DNA from: JBBRMW01 sp038239365
GTDB taxonomy: Bacteria; Chloroflexota; Anaerolineae; Aggregatilineales; UBA2796
DNA: 24,121 bases
Reading direction: 5' to 3'
NCBI GenBank assembly: GCA_038239365.1
Contig: JBBSEU010000049.1
Coordinates: 1 to 24,121 of the forward strand
A program made the translations under genes and the position numbers. Below the pieces are notes generated by a model. That model had not been told where the DNA came from, did not search any database, and was given only the letters and a program-made list of their open reading frames with translations. Below are positions 15,606 through 23,299 of this stretch, piece by piece. The first letter of the stretch is position 1. Every line of letters starts with the position of its first letter.

Positions 15606-17735
15606 TCATAACCATGAGACCGGCTCAAATACAGCTACCAGTGGCGGCTCAATCCCTTCAACGGCGGATTTGGCTGCATTCAGCAATTCACTGGAATCGT
15701 TTCCTTCGGGCAAATGAATCAGTCGTTTCGTATCAAGCAGCGTCACGCGCGACAGCGATCCGCCACGAGTCCGCGTTTCGATTTCGCGCAATACCTCCAC
15801 GCCTGAGCCGTGAACCGCCGTTCCGTTCTGCGCCACGATCCGAATCGCGCCGCCTGTATCCACAACGACTATCCCTGCCCAACCACGCCGCAAAAAGCCG
15901 CGCCTCGGTTGAACGCGAAACACATGATAACGTCCTACCGCGATCAACGATTCAACCTGACTAGAGTCGGCTTCGACGCGGCGCGCAACAATCCCGCACA
16001 ATTCATCCGGCGACAGAGTGGCCGTGCCGTGATCGCGGCTGTCAAGTGCTAACGCGCCGCTGGCAATCGCCCGAATCGTCGCCCGTTCGGAGATCACCTC
16101 GGTCATCACCTGCACTGAGTCAGGGTCTGCACCAGCAGCAACGGCACGTTCGGTAGCTTCGCGGGCAACTTCGGCGGGGGTGGCCGCGCTGATGCCGCGC
16201 TCAACTTCTTCACGTACCAACGCCAGCGCCACACCAATAGATGAGATCACTTCGGCGTGTTCGGCCAATTGATAGGGCACATGCAATCGCTCTGCCACCG
16301 CTGGGACAAGCGCGCCGCAACCGCCGCCACCGCCAATTAACGTGATCCGCTTGAGCTTATATTCGTGGGCTAATCGCTGCACCGCCTCGGCAACCCGTTT
16401 TGAGGCTTGCGCGATCATCGCTTCGGCGGCTTTTTCCGCACTAATGCCCATGAGCGCGCCTAACGCGGCAAAGCCACGCAGCGCCGTTTCTTTTTGATTG
16501 GCCGCATAGGCCCCAGCAGGCACAAGCCCCAATGCGTTCGCGGCGCAGGTTACGGTCAGGCCGTAGCGTTCGCCCAACGAGTCACGCACGACAACATAAT
16601 CCGCTGGATCGTCGGGGCGGGGGGAGATGAGTTCAATGCTCAGATCACCTTTCGGTTCACTGAATGACAGGTAGGGCAGCCCGGCGATATGGGCGCTGCG
16701 CGGGCCAACATCGCTGATCTTTTTGCCGCGCAACCGTGCCAACGATCCACCCGCGACGCCCTGTACCCGCACATCAAGAGATCGAATACATGTCGGATGA
16801 TTCATGATCTGCACATAGCGCAAAACGGGCTGACCATCCCGAATCACGCCCAAATTGGTACTGGTGCCGCCTACTTCGATGAAAATACCGTCCAGCACAT
16901 GCCCTGAAAGCAGCGCCCCGGCAAGGCTGGCTGCCGGGCCGCTGAGCAAACTCAGGATCGGGCGGCTGCGTAATCCGGCGGCATCGGTCAGGCCACCATC
17001 GCCACGCATGACCAACAGCGGCGCGTCGATGTGCGCTGCCCGCAAACACGCCTCGACCTGATCAGCGGTTTGCGTCATTTTGGGCAGAATGCTGGCATTT
17101 ACCGCCGCTGTGACGGTTCGCACTTCCAGGCCGTAGACGCTCGATACCTGATGACCGCCAACGACAGGTAAGCCGTGTGCGCTGGCCGCATCCATGACAC
17201 GCAGTTCATCGGCGGGATCATCGACGCTGTACATGCCACTGGCGATCACTGCCCCGACGCCACTTTTTTGTAATTCAGCAATCGCCGATTGGGCATCCGC
17301 TTCCGAAACGGGGCTGTTCAACCACGTAGAAACGGTGGGCAGCACCCTTCCGGGTGCCAGTTCAATATCGCCGGGTGTCGTCAATTTACGGAGTTGTGCC
17401 GCTTCCTGTGCCGCGCCAATGCCGACAATACCCACTTTGACGACATCGCCTTCAAGCAGGGCATTAACTGCTTGTGTGGTGCTGTGCGATACGGCAGAGA
17501 TCGGTTGATCTTTAACGTCCGGGTGCTGTAGCAGTTTGGAGAGCGCCTGCACTACGCCGCGCGCTACGCCTTCCGAGCCGCCGTGCGTGGTTGGGACAAT
17601 CGCCTGGGCAACAATCGCAAATGGGGAAGGGCGTACTGCAACGGCTTTGGTGAACGTGCCACCCACATCGACGCCGATGCGTAGGGCACTGACCCCACTC
17701 TGAACAGGTGGAGTCAATTTTTCAGCACTACTCAT
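15606..17735 (-). CDS. Hydantoinase/oxoprolinase-family protein (HyuA-like)
   Basis: The product is 709 residues from ATG 17735. The frame stays open a further 543 nt, but that part lies antiphase inside the FTR1 gene and does not look like protein. The N-terminal Hydant_A_N domain begins with the ATP-site motif IGVDVGGTFTKAVAV at about 20-34, then STTQAVNALLEGD. The main domain carries MRGDGGL, LSGPAASLAGAL, the second phosphate loop FIEVGGTSTNLGVI, then DVRVQGVAGGSLARLRG and LIGGGGGCGALVPAVAERL. These proteins use ATP to open cyclic amides (hydantoins, 5-oxoproline) or carboxylate ketones, usually with a HyuB-type partner, which is absent here. The ATG overlaps the FTR1 stop (ATGA), so it is translationally coupled to the iron permease. 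The substrate cannot be inferred. Confidence 0.88.
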   Translation of the reverse strand: MSSAEKLTPPVQSGVSALRIGVDVGGTFTKAVAVRPSPFAIVAQAIVPTTHGGSEGVARGVVQALSKLLQHPDVKDQPISAVSHSTTQAVNALLEGDVVKVGIVGIGAAQEAAQLRKLTTPGDIELAPGRVLPTVSTWLNSPVSEADAQSAIAELQKSGVGAVIASGMYSVDDPADELRVMDAASAHGLPVVGGHQVSSVYGLEVRTVTAAVNASILPKMTQTADQVEACLRAAHIDAPLLVMRGDGGLTDAAGLRSRPILSLLSGPAASLAGALLSGHVLDGIFIEVGGTSTNLGVIRDGQPVLRYVQIMNHPTCIRSLDVRVQGVAGGSLARLRGKKISDVGPRSAHIAGLPYLSFSEPKGDLSIELISPRPDDPADYVVVRDSLGERYGLTVTCAANALGLVPAGAYAANQKETALRGFAALGALMGISAEKAAEAMIAQASKRVAEAVQRLAHEYKLKRITLIGGGGGCGALVPAVAERLHVPYQLAEHAEVISSIGVALALVREEVERGISAATPAEVAREATERAVAAGADPDSVQVMTEVISERATIRAIASGALALDSRDHGTATLSPDELCGIVARRVEADSSQVESLIAVGRYHVFRVQPRRGFLRRGWAGIVVVDTGGAIRIVAQNGTAVHGSGVEVLREIETRTRGGSLSRVTLLDTKRLIHLPEGNDSSELLNAAKSAVEGIEPPLVAVFEPVSWL

Positions 17736-19006
17736 GCCAGGCCAGGCTTGGCGATCTGTGTTGAGGCTTTTTGTTTTTCGGGAGTTGATTGATGCGTGCG
17801 AACCCAGGCGAACCCACTGATGTAGATCGCTGCCAAAATGATCTGCGCGCCAATCGTTTCGAGCGTCGGGTGAATGCCCGTCAGTTGTGCGACTAAATAG
17901 GGCAAACGCGGCACAACGTTGATGAGCGAAGTCGCGCCGATGAAGCCCGCCGATTGCAGCGAATGAATGGCCGTACCGATAAAGGCAACGGACATGACCA
18001 TCAAGAGCGGCACGGCGATCTTCAAATAGGTGACAGCCTGCATCTTTTTGCCTGTTGCGAACATGACATAGGCAATGCCACCCAACGCGATGAGACCCGC
18101 CACGAAGCCAAGCGCCACGAATAGTTCCATCTGCTTGCTGATGAAAACCAGTGCTTCGTAAAACAGCGCCGTTTCCAGACCTTCGCGGTAGACGGCAGTG
18201 AAGCCCAGCACCACCAACCCGATCATGCTGCCAGAAGCCATCGCAGACCAGGCACGCGCCCGCATAAACTCCATCCAACGCTTCTGATCGAGCCGACGCA
18301 ATAGCCAGAAATTGACCCAGAACAGCGCGCCCACCGCCAAAATCGAAACAACGGCTTCAAGCAGTTCACGCGCTACCGGGGTGATGCTGATCAGGTAATG
18401 GACAACTGCCCAGGAAACGGCGCTTGCCACTGACGCCAATCCAACACCATACAACAGATAGCGTCCCATGCCACGTGTTTGACTCGATTGCAGGTAGGCC
18501 AAAAGCGCCGCGATCACCAATGCAATTTCCAACCCTTCGCGGAAAATGATCCCGAAACTGCTGCCAAACGCCAGCATCGGCGCAAGGACACCCGTCCCGC
18601 TGAACATCGTATCGATCTCATCCACGCCTTCGGAGACGCCGCGTGCTGAGGCTTCGACAGTGGCCGCATCTGCGCCCGCCTGCATCTTGCCGCGCAAATC
18701 GGCGAAACGGTATTCCATATCCAGCGTCAAATCGGAGTTGATGACGCGCAAGGGAATTTCGATATTCTCGAAGTGATCAAGGTAAGCCGAACGCGCGGCC
18801 TTGAAAGCTGTTTTGTAATCACCAACACGATAAGCGCGCATCGCTGCCTGAATCTGATCGCGCAGCAGTGCTGTTTCCGCTGCTACATTGACGGTGCTGG
18901 CATTCCCCGCCTGAGCATTGGCGGTTGGCGTCGCACTTCGCAAAACCACAAACCCGAAAATCGCCAGCACGACGAGCAGTGCCCCGACAATAACCCCTTT
19001 ACGCAT
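17732..19006 (-). CDS. FTR1-family high-affinity iron permease with N-terminal extracytoplasmic domain
   Basis: The product is 424 residues from ATG 19006 with GGGAG 7 nt upstream. It has a leader/TM segment (about 4-23) and an extracytoplasmic helical domain (about 40-135) with YLDHFENIEIPLRVINSDL, typical of bacterial FTR1/EfeU fusions. Seven or so membrane helices follow. Two iron-translocation motifs REGLE lie at 156-160 (FREGLEIALVIAALLAYLQ) and 274-278 (YREGLETALFYEAL), as required in FTR1/EfeU. It would import ferric (or oxidised ferrous) iron. It heads an operon with the hydantoinase-like gene (4-nt overlap) and the small membrane protein. Its promoter carries a Fur-like palindrome (19098-19114), which supports repression under iron excess. 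No EfeO/EfeB genes are nearby. Confidence 0.95.
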   Translation of the reverse strand: MRKGVIVGALLVVLAIFGFVVLRSATPTANAQAGNASTVNVAAETALLRDQIQAAMRAYRVGDYKTAFKAARSAYLDHFENIEIPLRVINSDLTLDMEYRFADLRGKMQAGADAATVEASARGVSEGVDEIDTMFSGTGVLAPMLAFGSSFGIIFREGLEIALVIAALLAYLQSSQTRGMGRYLLYGVGLASVASAVSWAVVHYLISITPVARELLEAVVSILAVGALFWVNFWLLRRLDQKRWMEFMRARAWSAMASGSMIGLVVLGFTAVYREGLETALFYEALVFISKQMELFVALGFVAGLIALGGIAYVMFATGKKMQAVTYLKIAVPLLMVMSVAFIGTAIHSLQSAGFIGATSLINVVPRLPYLVAQLTGIHPTLETIGAQIILAAIYISGFAWVRTHQSTPEKQKASTQIAKPGLA

Positions 19007-19097
19007 TGACCGCTCCCATCCCGTTCAGTCGTATCCGATTTTGCTACAGCCACACTTCCGCAATGTGAAGTGTCTGTAACGTTTCGGTAAATTCTTG

Positions 19098-19114
19098 TTG
19101 GAAATGATTCGCAA
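19098..19114 (-). promoter_or_regulatory. Fur-like operator upstream of the FTR1 operon
   Basis: On the minus strand the 17-mer reads TTGCGAATCATTTCCAA, a dyad of form TTG..AAT-N-ATT..CAA. Six of eight position pairs are symmetric, close to known Fur-family boxes. It starts 9 nt after the TATAAT of the FTR1 promoter, so it would cover the transcription start. Binding by Fur is inferred. Confidence 0.65.
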
Positions 19115-19123
19115 CTAGGGATG

Positions 19124-19153
19124 ATTATACGTGCATTGCTTCACAAGTGACAA
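19124..19153 (-). promoter_or_regulatory. Sigma70-type promoter of the FTR1 operon
   Basis: On the minus strand: -35 TTGTCA (19148-19153, one mismatch to TTGACA), an 18-nt spacer, and -10 TATAAT (19124-19129, perfect). The likely start of transcription falls around 19115-19118, giving a leader of about 110 nt before the ATG at 19006. Confidence 0.7.
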
Positions 19154-19287
19154 GAGCTAGCCGTGAAATCACAACTTCACCGCGCCATACAAAAAGGTAA
19201 ACCAGGGTGAAGTTTTCGGGGTAGAAATCCCTCACCCACAACCCTCCTGAGCAGCATGGTGAGAGCCGCCAGAAATGTCAAATACTC

Positions 19288-19316
19288 TTGACATAAAGTC
19301 TGGTTAATGATACTCT
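19288..19316 (+). promoter_or_regulatory. Candidate promoter of the membrane protein/XRE/MDR operon
   Basis: A perfect -35 TTGACA (19288-19293), a 17-nt spacer, and a weak -10 TACTCT (19311-19316) preceded by TGA as an extended -10. Transcription would start near 19323, about 47 nt before the ATG at 19370. Confidence 0.5.
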
Positions 19317-19335
19317 ATGTAAAGAATAACATGCT

Positions 19336-19350
19336 TTGAGTAAAACTCAA
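19336..19350. promoter_or_regulatory. Candidate XRE operator: TTGAGT-AAA-ACTCAA palindrome
   Basis: A perfect 6-bp inverted repeat with a 3-nt centre lies between the candidate promoter and the ATG at 19370. Its size and position suit autoregulation by the small XRE protein encoded two genes in. This is inference from position and symmetry. Confidence 0.45.
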
Positions 19351-19369
19351 CAGACACACTGAGAGAAAT

Positions 19370-19816
19370 ATGTCCTATCAAGAAAGACGAGCCATCGTAT
19401 CGTTAGTCAGCAGTATTTTGGTCACAGGGATTTATTCGGCGTATATGGTTCAACGCTATCCAGAAACAAGTCCCTATTCGGTGGAAGTGTTCCACTACTG
19501 GGGAGCCTTCTTCTTGATCCTGATCCCAGTCTCCATTGTGGCGAATATCGTGATCTATATCGTGTTCAGCATCCTCAACACCATCGCGGCGAAAGAAGCG
19601 GAACCTTCGATTACCGATGAGCGAGACAAATTGATCGAATTAAAGGCCACCAGGAATTCTCTTTACACATTTGCGGTTGGTGTGCTACTGGCGATGGGAT
19701 CACTAGTCGTCGATATGCCACCTTCGACCATGTTCATCATTCTGATCTGTGCAGGATTAGTTTCGGAGATAACGTCGCATATTTCACAGTTCTATTTCTA
19801 TCGAAGGGGCTTCTGA
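19370..19816 (+). CDS. Four-helix membrane protein paired with an XRE regulator, unknown function
   Basis: The product is 148 residues with a GAGAG ribosome site 4 nt before the ATG. Four predicted membrane helices: about 8-26 (IVSLVSSILVTGIYSAYMV), 43-70 (HYWGAFFLILIPVSIVANIVIYIVF), 99-115 (LYTFAVGVLLAMGSLVV) and 119-136. A charged cytoplasmic loop between helices 2 and 3 (AAKEAEPSITDERDKLIELKATRNS) contains the DERDKLIELKA phrase that I associate with DUF2178-like proteins found beside small XRE regulators. The next gene starts 1 nt after the stop, so the pair is co-translated. A sensory or antagonist role towards the regulator is plausible but unproven. Confidence 0.78.
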   Translation: MSYQERRAIVSLVSSILVTGIYSAYMVQRYPETSPYSVEVFHYWGAFFLILIPVSIVANIVIYIVFSILNTIAAKEAEPSITDERDKLIELKATRNSLYTFAVGVLLAMGSLVVDMPPSTMFIILICAGLVSEITSHISQFYFYRRGF

Positions 19817-19817
19817 G

Positions 19818-20048
19818 ATGGGCAAACCTCTGATTAGCAACAACATTCGGAAATTGCGCTTTAACCATGACGAAATGACCCAACAAGCACTGGCCGACAA
19901 AGTAGGAGTGACCCGACAAACCATCGTCGCTATCGAAAACGCCAAATATTTTCCCTCACTGGAGTTGGCATTCCGAGTAGCACGCGCCTTTAACCTGCCG
20001 CTGGAAGAAGTCTTCTCATTCGAAGATCAATCCGATACCAAAGCCTGA
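19818..20048 (+). CDS. Small XRE-family helix-turn-helix regulator
   Basis: The product is 76 residues and almost entirely one HTH_3 domain: NNIRKLRFNHDEMTQQALAD as helices 1-2, KVGVTRQTIVAIENAKYFPS as the recognition-helix region (about 31-50), then LELAFRVARAFNLPLEEVFSF. There is no separate ligand or dimerisation domain, as is typical of the short regulators that accompany a multi-helix membrane partner. AGGGG in the end of the upstream gene serves as its ribosome site. Probably a repressor of its own operon, with the palindrome at 19336-19350 as candidate target. Confidence 0.92.
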   Translation: MGKPLISNNIRKLRFNHDEMTQQALADKVGVTRQTIVAIENAKYFPSLELAFRVARAFNLPLEEVFSFEDQSDTKA

Positions 20049-20077
20049 CCGCCTCAACGCAAAATAGGAGTAACACC

Positions 20078-21076
20078 ATGAAAGCAGTTGTTTTCACCGA
20101 ATACGGATCACCCGATGTGCTGCAGCTCAAGGAAGTTGCCAAACCGACCCCCAAAGCCAATGAACTGCTGATCAGGATATATGCAGTATCCGTCAATTTC
20201 GGGGATATAATCGCCCGGCATTTTAACGATATCTCTCCCCGCGATTTCTCAATGCCAATGCCTATTTGGCTCCCTGCCCGGCTGATGTTTGGGATCAGCA
20301 AGCCCAGGATCAACATTCTGGGGAGTGAATTTGCTGGACAGGTTGAATCCGTTGGCAAAAACGTAACGCTATTTAAAGCTGGCGACCAGGTCTTTGGTTA
20401 TCGTGGACCGACTATGGGTGCGAATGCCGAGTATCTGTGCATGGCTGAAACAGGTATGGTCGCTCTAAAACCGGCCAACATGACCAATGAGGAGGCTGCT
20501 ACCGTGCCTTATGGCGCTTTGACGGCGCTAAGTCTTCTCAGGACGGTTAGTCTTCAGAGCGGGCAAAACGTCCTGATCAACGGCGCTTCAGGCGGGATCG
20601 GTTCCTACGCAGTACAGATTGCAAAGTATCTTGGAGCGGAAGTGACCGGAGTATGCAGCACCCCACGCCTGGAATTCGTAAAAGCGTTAGGAGCCGATAA
20701 AGTTGTTGATTACACCAAAGCGGATTACACCAATAACGGTGAAACCTATGATCTCATTTTTGATATATTGGGCAAGCAAACGTTTGCACAATGTAAACGT
20801 TCGCTCAAGCCAAACGGGCGCTACCTGCTAGCCAGCTTCAAGATGAGACAGCTTTTCCAAATGCTGCGGACTTCACTATTCGGCAGTCAGAAAGTGATCT
20901 GTGCGCTATCTGGCGCAAAGCCTGAAGACCTGCGCTTTATCAAGACCCTTGTTGAGCAGGGAAAACTCAAATCGATCATTGATCGCTGCTATGCGTTGGA
21001 ACAGGCTGCCGAGGCTCATCGCTATATTGAAAAAGGCCACAAAACAGGCCATATCGTCATTAGTGTATCCGCATAG
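20078..21076 (+). CDS. MDR-superfamily NAD(P)-dependent oxidoreductase (quinone oxidoreductase-like)
   Basis: The product is 332 residues with a perfect AGGAG 7 nt before the ATG. The GroES-like N-terminal domain starts MKAVVFTEYGSPDVLQLKEV and holds GSEFAGQVESVGKNVTLFKAGDQVFGY (82-108). The cofactor domain has VPYGALTALSLLR and the nucleotide loop NGASGGIGSYAVQIAKYLGA (about 168-187). The final helix region HRYIEKGHKTGHIVI is typical. The catalytic and structural zinc ligands of alcohol dehydrogenases are absent, which points to the quinone/enone reductase branch. It lies 29 nt after the XRE gene in the same direction and is probably the regulated output gene of that small operon. The substrate is unknown. 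Confidence 0.93.
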   Translation: MKAVVFTEYGSPDVLQLKEVAKPTPKANELLIRIYAVSVNFGDIIARHFNDISPRDFSMPMPIWLPARLMFGISKPRINILGSEFAGQVESVGKNVTLFKAGDQVFGYRGPTMGANAEYLCMAETGMVALKPANMTNEEAATVPYGALTALSLLRTVSLQSGQNVLINGASGGIGSYAVQIAKYLGAEVTGVCSTPRLEFVKALGADKVVDYTKADYTNNGETYDLIFDILGKQTFAQCKRSLKPNGRYLLASFKMRQLFQMLRTSLFGSQKVICALSGAKPEDLRFIKTLVEQGKLKSIIDRCYALEQAAEAHRYIEKGHKTGHIVISVSA

Positions 21077-21095
21077 TCCCCGGAACGGAAACATT

Positions 21096-21121
21096 CCCTC
21101 TCCCGAAGGAGAGGGGCTTTA
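21096..21121. terminator. Bidirectional terminator between convergent genes; relative of the hairpin repeat
   Basis: A perfect 8-bp stem, CCCTCTCC / GGAGAGGG (21096-21103 and 21108-21115), with a CGAA tetraloop is followed by GCTTTATT. It lies 19 nt after the MDR stop and 31 nt from the stop of the minus-strand FHA gene. The stem resembles the repeats at 3592 and 6453, but the loop and tail differ. Confidence 0.65.
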
Positions 21122-21146
21122 TTCAATAGCGTGAGGAGTGATCCGC

Positions 21147-21626
21147 TTAGAGCAGCGACGTTTGGCTGAGTCCGACGGGGCGTAGATTACGAATGATCAT
21201 CCGCAAACTGCCGAAACGGATCTCATCGCCCGGTTGTAGACGGCGCGGCTCGTTGGCCTGAAGCGAAACGCCATTCACGAAGGTGCCGTTCAAACTATTC
21301 AAGTCGCACAGCAGCAGCCCTTCCGCATCCGGGGTAAGCGTGGCATGGCGACGCGAAATGCCAAAATCCTTCGCGCCAAAAGCCGTAAAATCGATCTGAG
21401 GGATATAGCCTTCGGACGGATCGCCCCGGCCAATCACCGAATAGTAGCCGATTTCAAGATGAACGGGCGGGTTACCTTCGCCGCCGATCTGCAATACGAT
21501 CTCCCAGAACATGCCGGGCACGGCCTGCGGAGTTGATCCCAGATAATGTGTGCCTACTTCCGGTGGCGGCAGCATCAGCATTTCTTCAGAATCGTCGTCT
21601 GGATTGGGTTGAGTGATGGTGTTCAT
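21147..21626 (-). CDS. FHA-domain protein
   Basis: The product is 159 residues from ATG 21626 with AAGG 9 nt upstream; a TTG at 21644 would add six residues. An acidic, disordered N-terminus (DDDSEEMLMLPPPE) leads into one FHA domain (about 55-147) with the phosphopeptide-binding residues in place: GRGD at 66-69, ISRRHATL at 90-97, SLNGTFVNG at 111-119, and PGDEIRFG. It would bind phosphothreonine partners of a Ser/Thr kinase in the cytoplasm. No signal peptide, membrane helix or kinase gene is seen in the window. It stands alone between two terminators. Confidence 0.92.
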   Translation of the reverse strand: MNTITQPNPDDDSEEMLMLPPPEVGTHYLGSTPQAVPGMFWEIVLQIGGEGNPPVHLEIGYYSVIGRGDPSEGYIPQIDFTAFGAKDFGISRRHATLTPDAEGLLLCDLNSLNGTFVNGVSLQANEPRRLQPGDEIRFGSLRMIIRNLRPVGLSQTSLL

Positions 21627-21717
21627 CCGACTTTGCCTTTGCAATCGAGATTAGCTAACGCCTTCACTAATATTACTACAAATTTTCAAAAGGGGAACAT
21701 TTGCAAATTAGAATAAG

Positions 21718-21759
21718 CCGATTTGAGGCTAACCTGAGCCTCAAATCGGTTTGTTTTTG
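21718..21759 (+). terminator. Strong intrinsic terminator hairpin with T-tract on the plus strand
   Basis: A perfect 13-bp stem, CCGATTTGAGGCT / AGCCTCAAATCGG (21718-21730 and 21737-21749), with a 6-nt loop is followed by TTTGTTTTTG. It lies between two minus-strand genes (FHA and GT2), so the T-tract faces the direction without a gene. On the minus strand it follows the GT2 stop but has no T-tract. Confidence 0.75.
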
Positions 21760-21772
21760 TGGATTGTACGTA

Positions 21773-23299
21773 CTAGCGTCCGGGCTGGCGCACTGTCTCC
21801 GGTTCGCGTTCGGTAACACGTTCTGGCCGCGTCAACAGGTGGCGATCCCACAGACTCCAGCCAACCACTACGAAGTAGGCTAGCGCATAGAACAACAAAT
21901 ACATGGTCATCGACGGTGCCATCTGGATGGCAAAAAAAGCGCCCAGCAAGCTATAACAGCCCAGGCCGATTTCGCCCGAAATATCGGGGGTGGCAAGCAG
22001 GCTGGCATACTGGCTGCGCGTCCACTGATGATTTTGCCCGTTCAGATGAAACTTGGGCGTGCGTTTGAATTCACTTGGAATTCTCATAAAGGCTGAAAAT
22101 ACGGCGCGGCCATTGTTCAGCGATAAACCGCTGCAAAATAACAACAAGCTGGGAAAATAGATGATGCGTCGCCACCAATTTTCCTTATAAAGGGCGTGCT
22201 GACCAAGCGCGTATAGGATGGGCGCACTCAGCGCCAGAATACCAAACGGCATCACCGGCAAATTATCGAAGACATGCAGCAGAATCATGGGAGGCGTCAG
22301 CAGCAGCAAAGTCAGCATTACAAGCTGGATGGCATATTGCATCAACTGCATAAAGCCCATCAGTCGATTGCGAACGCTCAATTTCGAGGTGACCAGCGGC
22401 CAAACCAGTTTGATCAAGACCTGCGTTGAGCCTTTCGCCCAACGAGCCTGTTGATGTTTGTAGGCGCTCATCTGCGGCGGAATTTCGCCGCGAACCACCA
22501 CATCACGTATGTAGTGAAAATGCCAGCCCCTCAATTGGGCACGATAGCTCAGGTCAAAGTCTTCGGTCAGTGTATCGTGCTGCCAGCCTCCCGCATCTTC
22601 AATGCAGCTACGCCGCCAGACACCACCTGTACCATTGAAGCTGAAAACGATCCCATCGGCACTGCGTGCGAACTGCTCCACGCCGAAGTGACCATCAATG
22701 GCAAGCGCCTGACTGCGCGTCAGAACATTGTCATCATCGTTCAGGTGTCCCCAGCGGGTTTGCACCATGCCCAGCTTTGGATCATTGGCAAAAGGTGGCA
22801 CAGTACGCTGTAGAAAATCGGGTGGCGGAATGAAATCGGCGTCGAAAATGGCGATAAACTCACCATCGGTATATTTCAACCCGTTCGCCATCGCGCCCGC
22901 TTTGTAGCCCGTCCGATTCTTGCGATGCAGCAGTTCGATGCACACGCCTTCATTGCGGAGTTGATTGATACGTCCCTGAATAAGTTCAGTCGTATCGTCT
23001 GTCGAGTCGTCCAGTACCTGGATGTGCAGCCGATCTCGTGGGTAATCCAGCGCCGCAGCCGCTTCGATCACCCGCCGGGCGACGTAACGCTCGTTGTACA
23101 GCGGTAACTGTACCGTGACTTTGGGAAGCTGCGCTTCTGGAAGTTGCGGCGTTTCGGATGCCGTCCGTAAATGGCGCAGATAAACGAGAATCAGATACAG
23201 CGTGCCGCACGCATAAAAAGCAATAAGTGCAATGCAGACGATGTACACGTCCCGCAGGAGTTCAGTCACCAGCGTCAAGTTAAACCACCTTTCAAGCAT
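21773..23299 (-). CDS. Processive GT2 glycosyltransferase (cellulose synthase/mannan synthase-like)
   Basis: The product is 508 residues from ATG 23299; a GTG at 23320 would add seven residues and neither has a good ribosome site. An N-terminal membrane helix (about 17-41) precedes the GT-A domain. That domain has VQLPLYNE, the first Asp in LDDSTDD (about 96-102), the metal-binding DAD at 153-155, the base-bearing TED at 245-247 and the processive motif QQARW at 283-287. C-terminal membrane helices follow (about 310-385 and 440-480) with the SEFKRTPKF phrase common to CslA-type glucomannan synthases and bacterial relatives. All catalytic residues are intact. It would polymerise a sugar from a nucleotide-sugar across the inner membrane. 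Sugar and product are unknown; no BcsB- or PilZ-type partner is nearby. Confidence 0.92.
   Translation of the reverse strand: MLERWFNLTLVTELLRDVYIVCIALIAFYACGTLYLILVYLRHLRTASETPQLPEAQLPKVTVQLPLYNERYVARRVIEAAAALDYPRDRLHIQVLDDSTDDTTELIQGRINQLRNEGVCIELLHRKNRTGYKAGAMANGLKYTDGEFIAIFDADFIPPPDFLQRTVPPFANDPKLGMVQTRWGHLNDDDNVLTRSQALAIDGHFGVEQFARSADGIVFSFNGTGGVWRRSCIEDAGGWQHDTLTEDFDLSYRAQLRGWHFHYIRDVVVRGEIPPQMSAYKHQQARWAKGSTQVLIKLVWPLVTSKLSVRNRLMGFMQLMQYAIQLVMLTLLLLTPPMILLHVFDNLPVMPFGILALSAPILYALGQHALYKENWWRRIIYFPSLLLFCSGLSLNNGRAVFSAFMRIPSEFKRTPKFHLNGQNHQWTRSQYASLLATPDISGEIGLGCYSLLGAFFAIQMAPSMTMYLLFYALAYFVVVGWSLWDRHLLTRPERVTEREPETVRQPGR

Larger units (their letters stand above)
19007..19369. other. 363-nt divergent regulatory region between the FTR1 operon and the membrane protein/XRE operon
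   Basis: No gene is visible. It holds two outward promoters (19124-19153 on the minus strand, 19288-19316 on the plus strand), a Fur-like box and a candidate XRE operator. It also holds a 7-bp inverted repeat, ACACTTC/GAAGTGT, at 19052-19073 in the FTR1 leader and a 9-bp inverted repeat, AACTTCACC/GGTGAAGTT, at 19173-19181 and 19206-19214. The stretch CCCTCACCCACAACCCTCC at 19229-19247 looks like a decayed inverted copy of the hairpin repeat tail. Confidence 0.6.

Noticed and set aside
17736..18278. A 543-nt upstream extension of the hydantoinase-like reading frame on the minus strand.
   Set aside because: It lies out of frame inside the FTR1 gene, its translation is rich in Cys, Arg and His without domain pattern, and the ATG at 17735 with ATGA overlap and the start of the Hydant_A_N domain fits the family length.
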